A DNA stretch of 64,000 nt from Protula sp. h YS-2021 (Eukaryota > Annelida > Polychaeta > Sabellida > Serpulidae): the NCBI GenBank assembly GCA_949752745.1, contig OX457025.1, forward strand, positions 97,963,804-98,027,803, read 5' to 3'. Each line of letters opens with the position of its first letter. Within the stretch, counting starts at the first letter, position 1. The translations under genes were made by a program, and so were the position numbers. Positions 1 through 11,943 of this stretch are shown here, piece after piece. Below the pieces are notes generated by a model. That model was not told where the DNA came from. It did not search any database and saw only the letters and a program-made list of their open reading frames with translations.

Positions 1-300
1 CAGGGCCGCGGTAGCAGCGCATAGGAGGAGGGCGTGCTGTAGGGAGGATGACGGCAGCGGCAGAGGCGGAGACGGCGACGGCGCCGGTGGTAAAAGTAGG
101 GGAAGCGGCGACTGGGGAAGAGACGAGAAGTGAAGCGGCGGCAGGGGAAGTGACAGCTGGCGGAGAAACAAAAAAATCCCTCCACGGCCGCTTTTTAGCG
201 GCCACCCATTATTATGAAATGAAACGCTTAATTTGTCAGTGTTAGTATGCACGAGACTGTGGGAAATGCTTTAAAAAAGAAAAGGGGTTTATAAATCATT
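1..300. other. GC-rich purine-biased start of window, no gene assigned
   Basis: The first 180 bases are rich in GGCGG and GGAAG runs. A plus-strand frame (48-245) gives a low-complexity Ala/Glu/Thr-rich peptide without any family signature. It could be the edge of an upstream exon or simply GC-rich repeat sequence. I do not call it a gene. Confidence 0.3.
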
Positions 301-316
301 GATTTATATCCCCATC

Positions 317-572
317 TGTCCGTCTGCCCGTCTGAGAAAGCAAAAAAGAGTTGCCGTCTGAGTTAAAAATACTCAGACTTGAGAAATGAAACGCTAATTC
401 TGTCCGTCTGCTTGTCTGAGAAAGCAAAAAAGAGTTGCCGTCTGGGTTAAAAATACCCTGCTTGAGAAATGAAACGCTAATTCTGTCCGTCTGACCGTCT
501 GCTGTGTTATGTGTGGAGAAAGAGTTAGAAAAAAAAGTTGCCGTCACGGTTAAAAATACCCTGGCTTGAGAA
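317..572 (+). repeat. Tandem repeat of about 84 bp, three copies
   Basis: Units start at 317, 401 and 484 with TGTCCGTCTG. Each continues through GAGAAAGCAAAAAAGAGTTG, GCCGTCTG, GTTAAAAATA and CTTGAGAAATGAAACGCTAA. The first two copies are near identical; the third carries an insertion and substitutions. The minus-strand frame over this array (296-547) is a by-product of the repeat. Confidence 0.8.
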
Positions 573-614
573 TGAAATTAAAAAAAAGTAAAACAAAAAA
601 AAAATTGGCTGCCC

Positions 615-1010
615 CCGTTTGAATAGCCGTCATTATGACGTTCATATGAATAGCCGTCATTATGACGTTCATATGACGTTCATATGACGTTTAGATGACG
701 TCCATATCACGTCCATATGATAACTACATGATAAGCACCATTTTACCTCAATATGACGTCACTGTTTTAATAGCCCCATGGGGATTCTAAAACAATGACA
801 TCACTGTTTTAAAAACCTCATGGGGCTACTAAAACACCACGTGACGTCATTATGACGTTCATATGTCGTTCATGTGACGTCCATATGACAACCATACGAC
901 AACCATGTGAGTCAATATGACGTTAATATGACGTCAATATGACGTCACTGTTTTAAAAACCCCATGGGGCTATCAAAACACCACGTGACGTCATTATGAC
1001 GTCACTTCCT
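615..1010. repeat. Dense ATGACGT / TGACGTCA motif block with three CCATGGGG hairpins
   Basis: The block repeats TATGACGTTCATATGACG-like units, including several full TGACGTCA palindromes, the textbook CRE/ATF half-site dimer. Three times a TTTTAA-CCCATGGGG-TAAAA inverted repeat is followed by a CACGTGACGTC or GACATC segment. It looks like the end of a decayed transposon or a satellite. A regulatory role is possible only in the sense that the motifs match known CRE sites; nothing here shows that they act. Confidence 0.65.
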
Positions 1011-1177
1011 GTTTTGAAACCCCCACTTTTATCCTACTCTTGCCACACGCCATCTTCGCGTTAGCGCAGTCAGACAGACGGAGAAACTGGGCTGCGAGAT
1101 AACGGAATATTTCAAATCCGCATTCGCCGACAGCACGATTTTTGCTCAGCCGCTCGCTCAAGCCTTTTTCCATTAAG

Positions 1178-1572
1178 CGCTACCTTAAAGCTATAAGGAT
1201 ACTCCATCGTAATCTCGGTTTTCCCAACCCGGTGGAGGACAATTATTCCTTCGGAACATTGTTAAAACGACATCCGCACTCAGATCGGCGTCGCCCTGAA
1301 GCATGACATTACCCAGTTTGCTGGGGAACCTGACCAAATTGGCCCCCTTCCTGGATCTCAAAGATCCCGTGCAGCTACACTTTTGGGCAGCCTACCTGGT
1401 GGGTTGTCACCTTCTTTAGGAAGTCCACACTGCTCATTCGCTGCCATTTGTGCCGCAGATCTCTGCTCGACGATGTAAATTTCTGCGCAGGCGGAGCGGT
1501 AATAAACGTTAAACGCATGAAAAAGTTGAGAGTGTGGGAAATGTCGTAAGAGCTCACGAGGATTCATCTTAT
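1178..1572 (+). pseudogene. Tyrosine-recombinase (phage-integrase-like) relic
   Basis: Conceptual translation in shifting plus frames gives ordered fragments typical of integrase-like recombinases of animal mobile elements: a segment reading HRNLGFPNPVEDNYSF, then DLKDPVQLHFWAAYLVG, then FFRKSTLL, then GGAVINVKRMKKL. The FRKS stretch corresponds to the region around the first catalytic arginine. At least two frame changes and in-frame stops separate the pieces, and the distal His/Arg/Tyr region was not found. The order of the segments makes the family assignment fairly secure. Which element class it came from (DIRS, Ngaro, Crypton or a related type) cannot be said. Confidence 0.6.
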
Positions 1573-4224
1573 AATGAGAAATACAAATACAAGTAAATCA
1601 AGTAGACAATCAGGCTTATGTTGTAAGACTGGTTATAAAATTTCAGAGGAAATCGAAAATATCATATTTTGGACTTTAAGTCATCAACTATGAACAGTCC
1701 TTTGACTTGGAAATGAAACACAACGAACTAGACATACGATTCAAAGTATAAAAGGCGGCGTGATGAGAATATCTAGCCAGAACACTTTAAAACATGACTA
1801 CATAACTTGCTTTTCTATTATACCAGAAATAGCGCTGTATATGGGAGAAACTTTGGATTTAAATTATAAAACTGACTGTTTGATAAATTCCAACAAATAT
1901 CGCTAGTTTAAAAGCAATCTAATACATTTAACATATACTACTACTAATTGGTACAGTGCATAGGGGAACAACTGTCACTTGCACCAGGTAACAGTTTTTT
2001 TTAATTTTGTACTTTACTGTGGCTATAAAATAAATTCTCACCTTTAACTTAAAGGGTTAACATGTTGACAATAGGGTGCGCTAGTAATACAGAAAATGAA
2101 TTCACTTCATTTCTGAATTATCGATCAATTCAAGACTGGCCCGCTTGATAAGTTATGACGCCTATTTTATAAGTTATTCTGCTTATATCTGTATGTTATT
2201 CTGTTATTTATGTAACTGGAAGAGCAGAACGAAATTGAAATAAAATTTCTATCATTAACAAAAAGTGTGGCTACTTCTCGCATTGTTCTTCCTTTTACGG
2301 GGACAGAGCTGTTAAGAAATAAACTATAGACAATAGACTAATATTCAAAGTTTCTTATTCTTCCAGGCTTTCCAGGCTTGAGTAATCTTTTTGTGTTTTC
2401 TGAATGAGAAGATATTGGTGATGTTTTAAGGTAATGTTGATTGGTAATACGATGGAGATGTTAAAAATTGTAATCAATGTTGTCTTTGTATACTTTGTTC
2501 TCCCTTTACAACACATAAACCACTGTACCTTCGATTTTGATAGAGATGTGTCTCGGAAAGGTGTTAGAATGTCGTTTGATTTGTAAAGGTCCTGCAATTG
2601 CATTCATGAGGAACAGTTTCTCCACAATCTGAAGAGCAACTTAGACAGAAACGTTACATCCTGCATCCGTTTATGTCATTTTTTTAATTTTTGGTAATTA
2701 ATTTAATGTTGTCGTGCATGACAACAAGCTTTAAAGACCAACAAAGTGAAAATTTAAGATTTTCTGAGTCAATTGATATAGGCATACAGTCCATAGCCAA
2801 TCACAATTTCTTCGATGATTCCCGGGATAAGTGAAAGATAAAAGTGAAAGTGAAATATCCAAATTGGTTTGCTCGCTAGAAGCTAACTCTCAGTGACTAT
2901 AGGATCGATAAGGAAAATTTTCTTCTATTCTCTAGTTGTGTGAAGTTATAGAATTAAATATTGCAAATGAATTATTTACGTCCTTAGGATTCAACGAAGG
3001 CACCAGTATGTTTTTTTACAAGAAATGCGTTGGTTAGACAAATGCAAGTCATTTCTCAACTCAAAGCAGATAGAGTGGTTTTGGCTCTAAAGCCCAAGTG
3101 ACATTAGGCTTCTTTGCTAACGCGTTATCTTTAAGAAAGGTGTAAATTTAGATTAAAATGCGATATATGTGATAAAAGAGCACCTCGCAGCTCTGCAAAA
3201 TAATGCTCAGCCATATCTTAAAGCCAAATCTCCGAACTGGATTTCTGATATTTCCCTATGCTCGATCGTTTGTTCTCGCTCGTAATGTTGTACCGCTCTT
3301 GCGAGTCTCAGCTCAGTTTCATTGCCTGTGTATGAGATCCATAGCACTCGTCCAAGCAAACATTAGGGCACTTTTTTTCTTGCCAGTACTTAATCTGCAT
3401 GTATCAGGTCCTGAGGTCTACCTGTGCCTCTTTACCACGCCTGCAGAAACAGCCAGAATTCTAGTTGAGAGGTTAGTGGTTTGACAGGGTTTTGACAGTG
3501 CTATTGGCATTGCATTACCCCCATTCGAAACTCAAAATGTGATTCTACTAGATCGTTCACGAATCTTTACTTATATGTGGTCCAGGAGTGGTCTCGTGTG
3601 ACGCATTGAGTATTTGCTGATGTCTGTTGACGATGATGAGATTGACCTTGCAATAGATTATAACTGTACTCGTGCTTTAGCGCCTGAGAAAGATATAGTT
3701 TCACAATGACTAACGAACTGTACTGGGTTAGGGATATTGCTGGTGCAATTGATCATTGTTGTCCTGAGCATGATCATCTCAGAGTTTTGTGGCAGAATCA
3801 AAGTCTGTTAAAGTTATCATAAAAACATAATCCAGGCAGCCATGATATCGTTGCTGCATTAAAACTCGATCCCAAAGACTCATTCAGTTCTCAAGTTATG
3901 ATGTCAAGTTATAATGTCAAGTTATGGTGTTATTGGTTGCTATTGTCGGAACAGTTTACAGACTGTGTCAATAATGGATCGGTTGTTCAAGGGCATTTGC
4001 AACAGTCTAGGTCAAACGTGTACGTTATTCCAGAAAACAAATCTCAGTATACTACCCTTATAGACCTAATGTTAGCATGGTGTTGTGTAGAGCCAGTTGA
4101 ACAGCTACAAGTAAACATGGAAGCAGTGTTTGATACCAACTACGTCACGGTATGTATAGTTACAAGAAAGAAAGTCTTCTATTGTATTGGGTTATAAAGC
4201 TCGCTATATGTCCAAGTCCCTTTA
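1573..4224. other. No recognisable gene
   Basis: This AT-rich stretch has only short frames (for example 2355-2603 minus and 3203-3484 plus) without family motifs, splice support or repeats that I recognise. The part from about 3600 may be flanking debris of the gypsy-like fragment that follows. Confidence 0.5.
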
Positions 4225-4356
4225 TGGCACATTGTTATAAGTTTTACAAAACGAAATTTCATCAGATTTCTCTGGTGGCCTAAAGTGACACAAGAAAGGA
4301 AGCACGTATACACCAAATGTGTGTGTTTATTTTCGGAGAGCAAGCTTGGCCCATAG
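4225..4356 (+). pseudogene. Possible Ty3/gypsy integrase zinc-binding fragment
   Basis: A 43-codon frame contains IRFLWWPKVTQE followed by YTKCVCLF and ESKLGP. This resembles the block in Ty3/gypsy integrases where a tryptophan-tryptophan-proline motif precedes the second zinc-ligand cysteine pair and a serine-lysine. The cysteine spacing is one residue short, the upstream His pair is not convincing, and the frame ends at a stop right after the motif. No LTRs, RT or integrase catalytic core were seen nearby. It is a decayed fragment at best, and chance similarity is not excluded. Confidence 0.35.
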
Positions 4357-5408
4357 CAAAATTTTACTGATTATGAAGAACAGATCGTAATTTTCTGCAT
4401 AACAAAACAGGTTGCTATCTGTATTACAGGAACGGATGTTACTCTTGTTTAGTGTAAATTTTAGTTTATTGTATAGTTGTATTGTAACAGTTAATTTTTA
4501 CCAAATACCTACCTAGGCACCCTGCTTAAGTCCGTTCTTGCAGAGATACAGGTTGATATGTTTTTTGACGGAGTACCTCTCCTAAGCACTTTATTTATGG
4601 ACTGTGTGTCAAGTCAGATACCTATAAGCAGTTATCAAGCAACTTTTCAATTTTTATACCCTTTAAGATTCATCGTATCATGTGCAATTATTGGCAAGCT
4701 TATTCTGCCATATTTGTTTGCTGATAGGTCTGAACTGAGAAAGATCACAGGGTGTGTGAAGTTTACTGATACTGAATCCTTGTAGATATTGTGGTTGTTA
4801 CGGTTGTATGGAGCTAACTACTGCAGTTCCTACCGCAAAATGACATAGAGTTTCAGAGCAACATGTGACGTATTCGATGTGGCTAGAAGTAGCCGTTTTG
4901 TCTCATCGTTACCTTGAGTCTTGTGTTGCGGCGTCCTTATATTCAAGTTTCTAGCGGCCGAACACATCGTCTTGTAATTTATTTGTTTATGTCAGTAAAT
5001 CCAACAGACAGAAAACAGCAGAGAGTGAGATCTTTGAGTTGGTGGTCGTTCACGTTATTCGCATCTATCAGAAAGTTGAGTACATTCTGTGGTGCTCCCT
5101 ATATCTCCTCATGTTGGTAATCTCCTTGTGGTTCATTACCACAAACAGGTTTTCCTCAAGGTGGAGGTATAATGCTTAAAGTTAGATCACACAGAGAATA
5201 TTCTTGACCTGAATTAGCTGCCCAGACTTGTTGGCCCCTTATTCTCCCCGTTCTGTTGTTGGCTCATGCTTCTCCCGTTCTGATTTTAGCCGGTTTTGGT
5301 GGTATTTTGGTCTTCTCCAGAAGGCGTATTTTTGTGTTACTCAGTCTGTCACTTGGAATAGTTCCTACGATTACCCGGAGTCATCTCATCTCAGACAGCT
5401 CGAGATTT
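4357..5408. other. No recognisable gene
   Basis: Short plus-strand frames at 4558-4785, 4914-5120 and 5228-5455 show no family signature. The region flanks two retroelement fragments and is probably decayed retroelement or neutral sequence. Confidence 0.45.
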
Positions 5409-5687
5409 CTAACGCCCTTGGCATTTTAGCGTCCAGCTTTCTGAGGCATAAATAGCAATGGGAATAATTAGTGTTGGACAGAGTCTAGCCTTGAGTGTTC
5501 TGTTTGTTGACTTCTGTTCCAAGATGAGCTTTCTCAGGCGTTCAGATACACATACAGCCAGGATAATTCTTCTTTTAACGCCCGATGTGTAGTCTGATAC
5601 TACGCTAGGAATGGAAACACTTCTACGTATTCTACCGTTAGTCCAACGATGTTTTTTTTCTTTAATAGAGGATGTGAGTTCTATCAT
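5409..5687 (-). pseudogene. Non-LTR retrotransposon reverse-transcriptase C-terminal fragment
   Basis: The frame carries RRIILAVCVSERLRKLILEQ, a run of basic residues, then PIAIYASESWTLKCQG. This is the familiar C-terminal signature of LINE endonuclease-reverse transcriptases, where a Tyr-Gly-Ser-Glu-Thr/Ser-Trp-Thr-Leu block follows the thumb region. The frame breaks just after it, although further weak similarity (ALEISSCLR) continues in another frame with stops. The upstream RT fingers and palm are missing. It is a 5'-truncated, decayed fragment. Confidence 0.6.
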
Positions 5688-6399
5688 AGGTGCTAACTGA
5701 CTGCTCCCTTGACCTACGCCTACATCAACTTAAAACCATTCTGTTAGCTTACATTTATTACCAAAGCGCAATTAGAGTGCAGATATAGCTCTTCAATGAT
5801 TCAGATAATTTTAAGATCTAAGCCTTTTGGCAGCATCATCCTTTACTTTCCTTTCCTTTCTCTGGAGAACATTCAGTGGTGTCATACTGCGAAAATGGAA
5901 GATTATCTTTTGTTTTTGTTTCGGCTTTACTGCTTCCCTTTTGTAGGTTACTTTTTGTCAAAGCAAAAGCAAAGCTGGTATCGCATGTCTTTCATCTAGA
6001 ACGGTTGATTTCAATGGGGACTGGTTCAATAATCTATACGCTGAGGCGTTTTATTTTAAGTCACATTTCGTTGCTAAGTTTCGATAGAGCAACGACTATT
6101 ATTTAAGCTAAAAGTGAACTCCAAGAGGCCTTCCACGAAATAGAAAATGGTCAGTTTTGAGACGAGAAGTTTTTTTACATGTGATAATCGCGTGTTCAAG
6201 CTTCGCATGAGACCAGATTGCGTCATGATGTAAAGCGTTAAAAGTATCTTGGCCACATTGTTTTCCCTTCATTGGTTTGACTGAATGATAAGTCTCTGTG
6301 TACGTTTGTTTGTGAAATACAGGGAGTGATCAATGATGGCCCCTGATCTTAGGGAATGTTTCCGATCCAGATGTTTCAGAATTTTTAATTCCTATCTTA
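5688..6399. other. No recognisable gene
   Basis: Short frames on both strands (5796-5999, 5876-6106, 6074-6256) overlap each other and have no motif. I see no RNA gene or repeat. Confidence 0.45.
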
Positions 6400-7200
6400 T
6401 AATTTTAATATCGTATGGCATACAGAATATAGAATTTATTCCAGCTGAATGCATTTAAGCACAGATCCTGATTGTTCACTGATAATCGAAAGATGCATAA
6501 AGCACACTGGGCTTGCAGAATGAGGTCAGCTCAGTTTTGAGAAAAGAACCGTGCTGGCCATGGACGCTGGAATTTGAGTTACACTGGCTTAATGTTATGT
6601 TCACTATTACTTCACACTTATAATTTGCGTTTCAATTTCTAACTTTGGCTGATATATAAATGAAGCGCTGCTGTCCGAATGTCGGAATTAACCGGTATAG
6701 AATTGATCTATGCAATATTTATGCATGTTTTGTGAAATCGGAATTTAAGTGTCACGTTTTCAGGAAACCTCGCCCCGCCTCGTTTCGTTTCATACCGTTT
6801 GCCGTCATCTCGAAAAAAACAACGATTTCTATGATACTAACTATAGTATTATTTTGTGACGTGTTGCTAAAGGAACTATGCAACACGAAGTAAATATCAT
6901 TCAAAATTCCTCTTTTCAAAAGGAACTTTATATTTCATGCTAGCATTCACTCAGAGCTTATGTAATAACAAGAATATTTATAGACTGTGCTTTACAATGA
7001 ACATAGCTATTAATCATGCTAATTTTCAACATGTAAGTATAATACCTCCTACTGTTTTTTTATTATTGGAAGACAGCAGGTCCTGTTACGTTCTGAGTTT
7101 GTTAACATTTCATTTTAGGCTCCTTTAAAATGTGACCAGCCAGAGTTGGACTGGGACGTATTCCTTTCAAGCGAGCTTCTCAAACACTGTATTAATCCGG
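6400..7200 (+). repeat. Diverged direct duplication, copy 1
   Basis: Several landmarks recur in the same order about 1.4 kb downstream: CAGAAT...ACTCCAGCTGAATGCATT-like sequence near 6420, GAAACCTCGCCCCGCCTCGT near 6768, TATTTCATGCTAGCATT near 6930 and AAATGTGACCAGCC near 7125. Identity is low, so the duplication is old. No coding content was recognised. Confidence 0.45.
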
Positions 7201-7779
7201 TGGACTGACCAAATTTTGTGAATCATATTCTCCGTATTTCCAATATTCAATAATTGGTCTGGAACAGTCCTGAAAATATGATTATTGTGAGTTACTTGTG
7301 TCAAACATGTAAACTGCTGGAGTTGCATGTTCTGTTGTCTTTCTCGAGCATATGAAATCGCTGATGAATAGTTCGTTTACATTGTTTTTTGTTGTTATTC
7401 TATAGATGTGTGCGTGGGGGGGGGGGGGGCAAATGCGTGGAAAAGATTTCATCGAGCGTTCGTAGTTATTAAAACTAATAACATTTCGTGAAATGTAAAA
7501 ATTGTCAACTTTTTATATCACACAACTGTGTTCATTGTGTATTATCGAACGGTTTTTACCTGGATGGTATAACGAGTAAAAACATGATGCTAAAATGATT
7601 ATATTTTGAAATGCACAGGGAGATCCCATTGGTAAATTCCATAATATTATATAGAGCGGTTTTGATTTTGTCTGTGCTGCATTATATAGATTAATTGAAC
7701 TAAGGATATGTTTAACACAAAAAAGATAAGGAAAAGTGCTGTATTGAATATAGCATTTCTTTGACAATTTTTAATATGA

Positions 7780-8900
7780 TTTTGAGTGCCATTGTAAAAT
7801 TAACAAACAGAATTTACTCCAACTGAAGGCATTATGTTTGCATTTCATCAAGGACCCTGCTTGTAGACTGTTCAGCAATGCCTGACCAACCAGTTGGGTT
7901 CAGCTTTCTGTTCGTTGAAGCATATGCTGTATTGAAGCGTAGGACATATGAAACTGCTGCAAAAGGGCATTAATTTCTTACTTACCAAGAAGTTTTGCTC
8001 GGAGTCACAGTGTGTATGCGATAGTTTCATTGCTATTTTTTTCTGAGTTTTTTATTTTCTAGTTTTTGAAGTTGTATGTTTTTCGTTGCATTGAGTAAAC
8101 TGGACTTAAAATTAGGGTGTTTTTCGGTACGTAAATGAGAGTTTGATGCAGTCAGAAAACCTCGTCTCGTCTCGTCTCGCCTCGTCGTGCCGTCTCGTCT
8201 CATCCTCTGTCATCTGATGTGGATATATAACACTTACTGTAGTGTAATTTCCTCTTGTGTAGTGAAAAAGAAATATGTGATTTCATATTTCATGTCAGCA
8301 TTGTTGAATTCATACAGAGTTAATTAATACCAACCGTATTGGTTTAATGTAATTCGCAGTGAAATTCCCCCAATGCAGTGGAATGTCTTAACGTCTTAGA
8401 CACAATGACTAGACAATGTGTTAGATCATCAAGAGCGAACTTTTGTTCTATGAATAAGCCCATAAGTCATAAGCAGTGCTTTGTTCTCAGGAATTTTCAA
8501 GTACAATCCTTGTTACCCACTCACGTATCTTAAGAAATATACCACAAGGGAAACTGAAACAGTCATAGAAGTATATATTGCGAACTGACATCAGCATAAC
8601 TCATAAAACGATATTTCTCGTTTACTTAGTATACAGTTAATGTGTATTAAAGCAGGGCGGTCATTGTCTTTAGCATGGCTTCCTGGTGGAGAATCCAAGA
8701 TAAGATTTAATGTGTCATTACAAAAACGTGTCTAACTGAATGTTGCCGTTTTATTTTTTATGCAAACGTTTTTGTTTCAAGGGTTAGGGAAATTTTCATT
8801 TGTATTCTGGTATAAAATGTTGTCAGCCGGAATTTGAAATGGAAACTCTTCCGTGTCAAAAACTACACTACACACACGAACTGACAGAATAAACAATTTA
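7780..8900 (+). repeat. Diverged direct duplication, copy 2, with a (CTCGT)n tract
   Basis: It matches the landmarks of the copy at 6400-7200: ACTCCAACTGAAGGCATT near 7816, AAAACCTCGTCTCGTCTCG near 8157, TATTTCATGTCAGCATT near 8287 and AAATGTTGTCAGCC near 8815. A CTCGT/CTCGC pentanucleotide run expands the second landmark. No gene is apparent. Confidence 0.45.
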
Positions 8901-9027
8901 TGTCTTATTTTATATATTTCCAATAAATTATAGCATGTCCGACATCATTTTAGAGACATAACTTTTGATTATGCTTGATTGTTTGCGATTATTGTGCTAG
9001 GCTGTGAACTAAATGGTATTGCATTGC

Positions 9028-9113
<86 letters not shown>
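9028..9113 (+). repeat. (AAT)n microsatellite
   Basis: About 28 AAT/ATA triplets occur with one interruption. The overlapping poly-Asn and poly-Ile frames on both strands are artefacts of this tract. Confidence 0.95.
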
Positions 9114-9114
<1 letters not shown>

Positions 9115-9369
9115 TGCTTTCCTATACCGCAGCTGCATGGCTGGCAAGCGTCTTTTATCACTCGGCCACCGATCCCTTTAATAATAGTGTGGTTTATTAC
9201 CGATTGTCCAGTAACCTGCTCAAACCAGTTTACAATGTGCGCACACATGGATCTATAACGATTGTTTACATTTTTAACGCAGAATTATTATAACTTCGCC
9301 TTTCCCATACAGTGTCTCTGAAATCCCTAGCACACATGCCTAGCAATAATGCAACCCTAACTTTTTATG

Positions 9370-9480
9370 AGAGGACTATATAGGCGCACCGACATCCTTG
9401 GTGGGTTTTGCAAATTGTCATGATTCCTGACCAAGAGCGGGATTCGAACCCTGGCTACAAAAAGCAGGTTATCAAAATAC
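9370..9480 (-). repeat. Possible tRNA-derived SINE fragment (B-box-like)
   Basis: Read on the minus strand, the sequence around 9441-9455 gives GGGTTCGAATCCC, a perfect RNA polymerase III B box / T-arm of a tRNA. It is followed by CGCTCTTGGTC. I could not find a matching A box at the right distance or an acceptor stem, so it is not called a tRNA. A SINE head or chance match are both possible. Confidence 0.3.
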
Positions 9481-9975
9481 ATATCCAAAAGCAGGTTATT
9501 ACTTAAACTAAACTTTGACGGGCGCATAATTTTGACTGTTTAGACACTGATTCTGATGTCTCTATATGATGCTGCTCTAACAACGTCTAAATGACGGGAG
9601 CAGGAAGACGTGGTTGATTTCCATAATCAACCAAACATTGATAGAACCTCGCATATGATTTACTCGCATATTCAGTAGTTTAGTTTTAGAGAGTTATTTT
9701 GGAGGGAGCAGGAGAGGTCGGGGTTGAAGTTTACAAAATAAAAAGAACAGAAAAAAGGAATAACTAGAACTTTGCATTCACAAAATCAATTAACCTTTTA
9801 CGAAAACTAAGATTTACTAATTAATTGATTAGAAGCAACAATATATAAAGAATAATAAAGTAAGTGTATTATTCATGTTTTTGCAAAAAATGCTTTTAAG
9901 GAGCTCGGAGTGGCTGATGTCAGATGTGGTCCAACCCTTATTTGCGCTAAATACGCAGTTCAGTACATCACCACA

Positions 9976-11943
9976 AATTGCACCAAGAAGTAGGCTATTG
10001 TAATTTGTCATTGTCAGTATATCAGAACAAACTTTTCAATGGCTTTTGGCATAAAAAAATCATATTTCAAAATAAAAATGTGAACAAATATATTACATTA
10101 GTTCTGAAACAATAGTCACATATCACATAAGAAGTACTTCAGTGTGTCCACTGGCTTCATTTATAAATTCTCAATCAAGATGGAAATTTACCTACTTGAT
10201 ACGACACTTCTCTTGAGCGATAAACTGAGAAAGATGTAATAAAGCAAGTTCATTGTTACCCTTCATATCGGACTTCTTCCTAAGAAGAACCGTTGTGATG
10301 AATACCTCAAATAGAGCAATGTCGGACATCGATGTTTATTGATTCCGTCCATGTTTCGTTGGTTACTTAATGAGGTTGATTACATGAACTCACCTTATTC
10401 TCCATGACTTCAGAGAGAAATGCGTCTGCCTGTGAAGATATGTACCAGTGTCCATAATATCACATGATCTAACATCAAGGGTCTTTTTGAGCCTGCCTAA
10501 ATCTAACCAGAAGCAATCTCGGAGTCTGTCTGCTGTTGATGTCATTTACAAAACAAATCTGTGTAAAGGACTTGTGTTTCATAAAAACAGTTTTGAGAAG
10601 AGCCACATCATTTAATGCTTATCAGTGGGCGTTTGCACTTTGAATCATTATCAGTGAACTTTGAATCAGTATCAGTGCGAATATGAGGTTGACGGTGCCT
10701 TTTTGTAAGTTCAACAGGCCTTTTTTAACGCTTAAGATATGTAATTTGCATCAGCTTATTGACAAAGAGATTGGGTGCTTGGCACATCACCAAAATCGCA
10801 CTAAAGTAAAGCACAAAATGACACCTCATTTAGGGGATTTTGATAAAATGGTTTGATGAAATAATTTTATTTTGCCATAATATTTTAATGTTATAATATG
10901 TATTTGTATTTTCTGTCCCTTCTACTGCTATGAAAGTCTCATTTAAATCAACACACCAAGTAATTGCACCAAGAAGTAGGCTATTGTAATTTGTCATTGT
11001 CAGTATATCAGAACAAACTTTTCAATGGCTTTTGGCATAAAAAAATCATATTTCAAAATAAAAATGTGAACAAATATATTACATTAGTTCTGAAACAATA
11101 GTCACATATCACATAAGAAGTACTTCAGTGTGTCCACTGGCTTCATTTATAAATTCTCAATCAAGATGGAAATTTACCTACTTGATACGACACTTCTCTT
11201 GAGCGATAAACTGAGAAAGATGTAATAAAGCAAGTTCATTGTTACCCTTCATATCGGACTTCTTCCTAAGAAGAACCGTTGTGATGAATACCTCAAATAG
11301 AGCAATGTCGGACATCGATGTTTATTGATTCCGTCCATGTTTCGTTGGTTACTTAATGAGGTTGATTACATGAACTCACCTTATTCTCCATGACTTCAGA
11401 GAGAAATGCGTCTGCCTGTGAAGATATGTACCAGTGTCCATAATATCACATGATCTAACATCAAGGGTCTTTTTGAGCCTGCCTAAATCTAACCAGAAGC
11501 AATCTCGGAGTCTGTCTGCTGTTGATGTCATTTACAAAACAAATCTGTGTAAAGGACTTGTGTTTCATAAAAACAGTTTTGAGAAGAGCCACATCATTTA
11601 ATGCTTATCAGTGGGCGTTTGCACTTTGAATCATTATCAGTGAACTTTGAATCAGTATCAGTGCGAATATGAGGTTGACGGTGCCTTTTTGTAAGTTCAA
11701 CAGGCCTTTTTTAACGCTTAAGATATGTAATTTGCATCAGCTTATTGACAAAGAGATTGGGTGCTTGGCACATCACCAAAATCGCACTAAAGTAAAGCAC
11801 AAAATGACACCTCATTTAGGGGATTTTGATAAAATGGTTTGATGAAATAATTTTATTTTGCCATAATATTTTAATGTTATAATATGTATTTGTATTTTCT
11901 GTCCCTTCTACTGCTATGAAAGTCTCATTTAAATCAACACACC
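9976..11943 (+). repeat. Perfect-looking tandem duplication, 2 x 982 bp
   Basis: Copy 1 (9976-10957) and copy 2 (10962-11943) start with AATTGCACCAAGAAGTAGG and end with TTAAATCAACACACC. The period is 986 bp with a 4-base junction. Every stretch I compared was identical. The unit has no long frame. It is either a very recent duplication or an assembly or haplotype artefact. Confidence 0.9.

Noticed and set aside
9009..9293. Poly-Asn and poly-Ile frames
   Set aside because: Created by the AAT microsatellite.
9370..9480. Functional tRNA gene
   Set aside because: Only a B-box match; no A box or acceptor stem at proper spacing.
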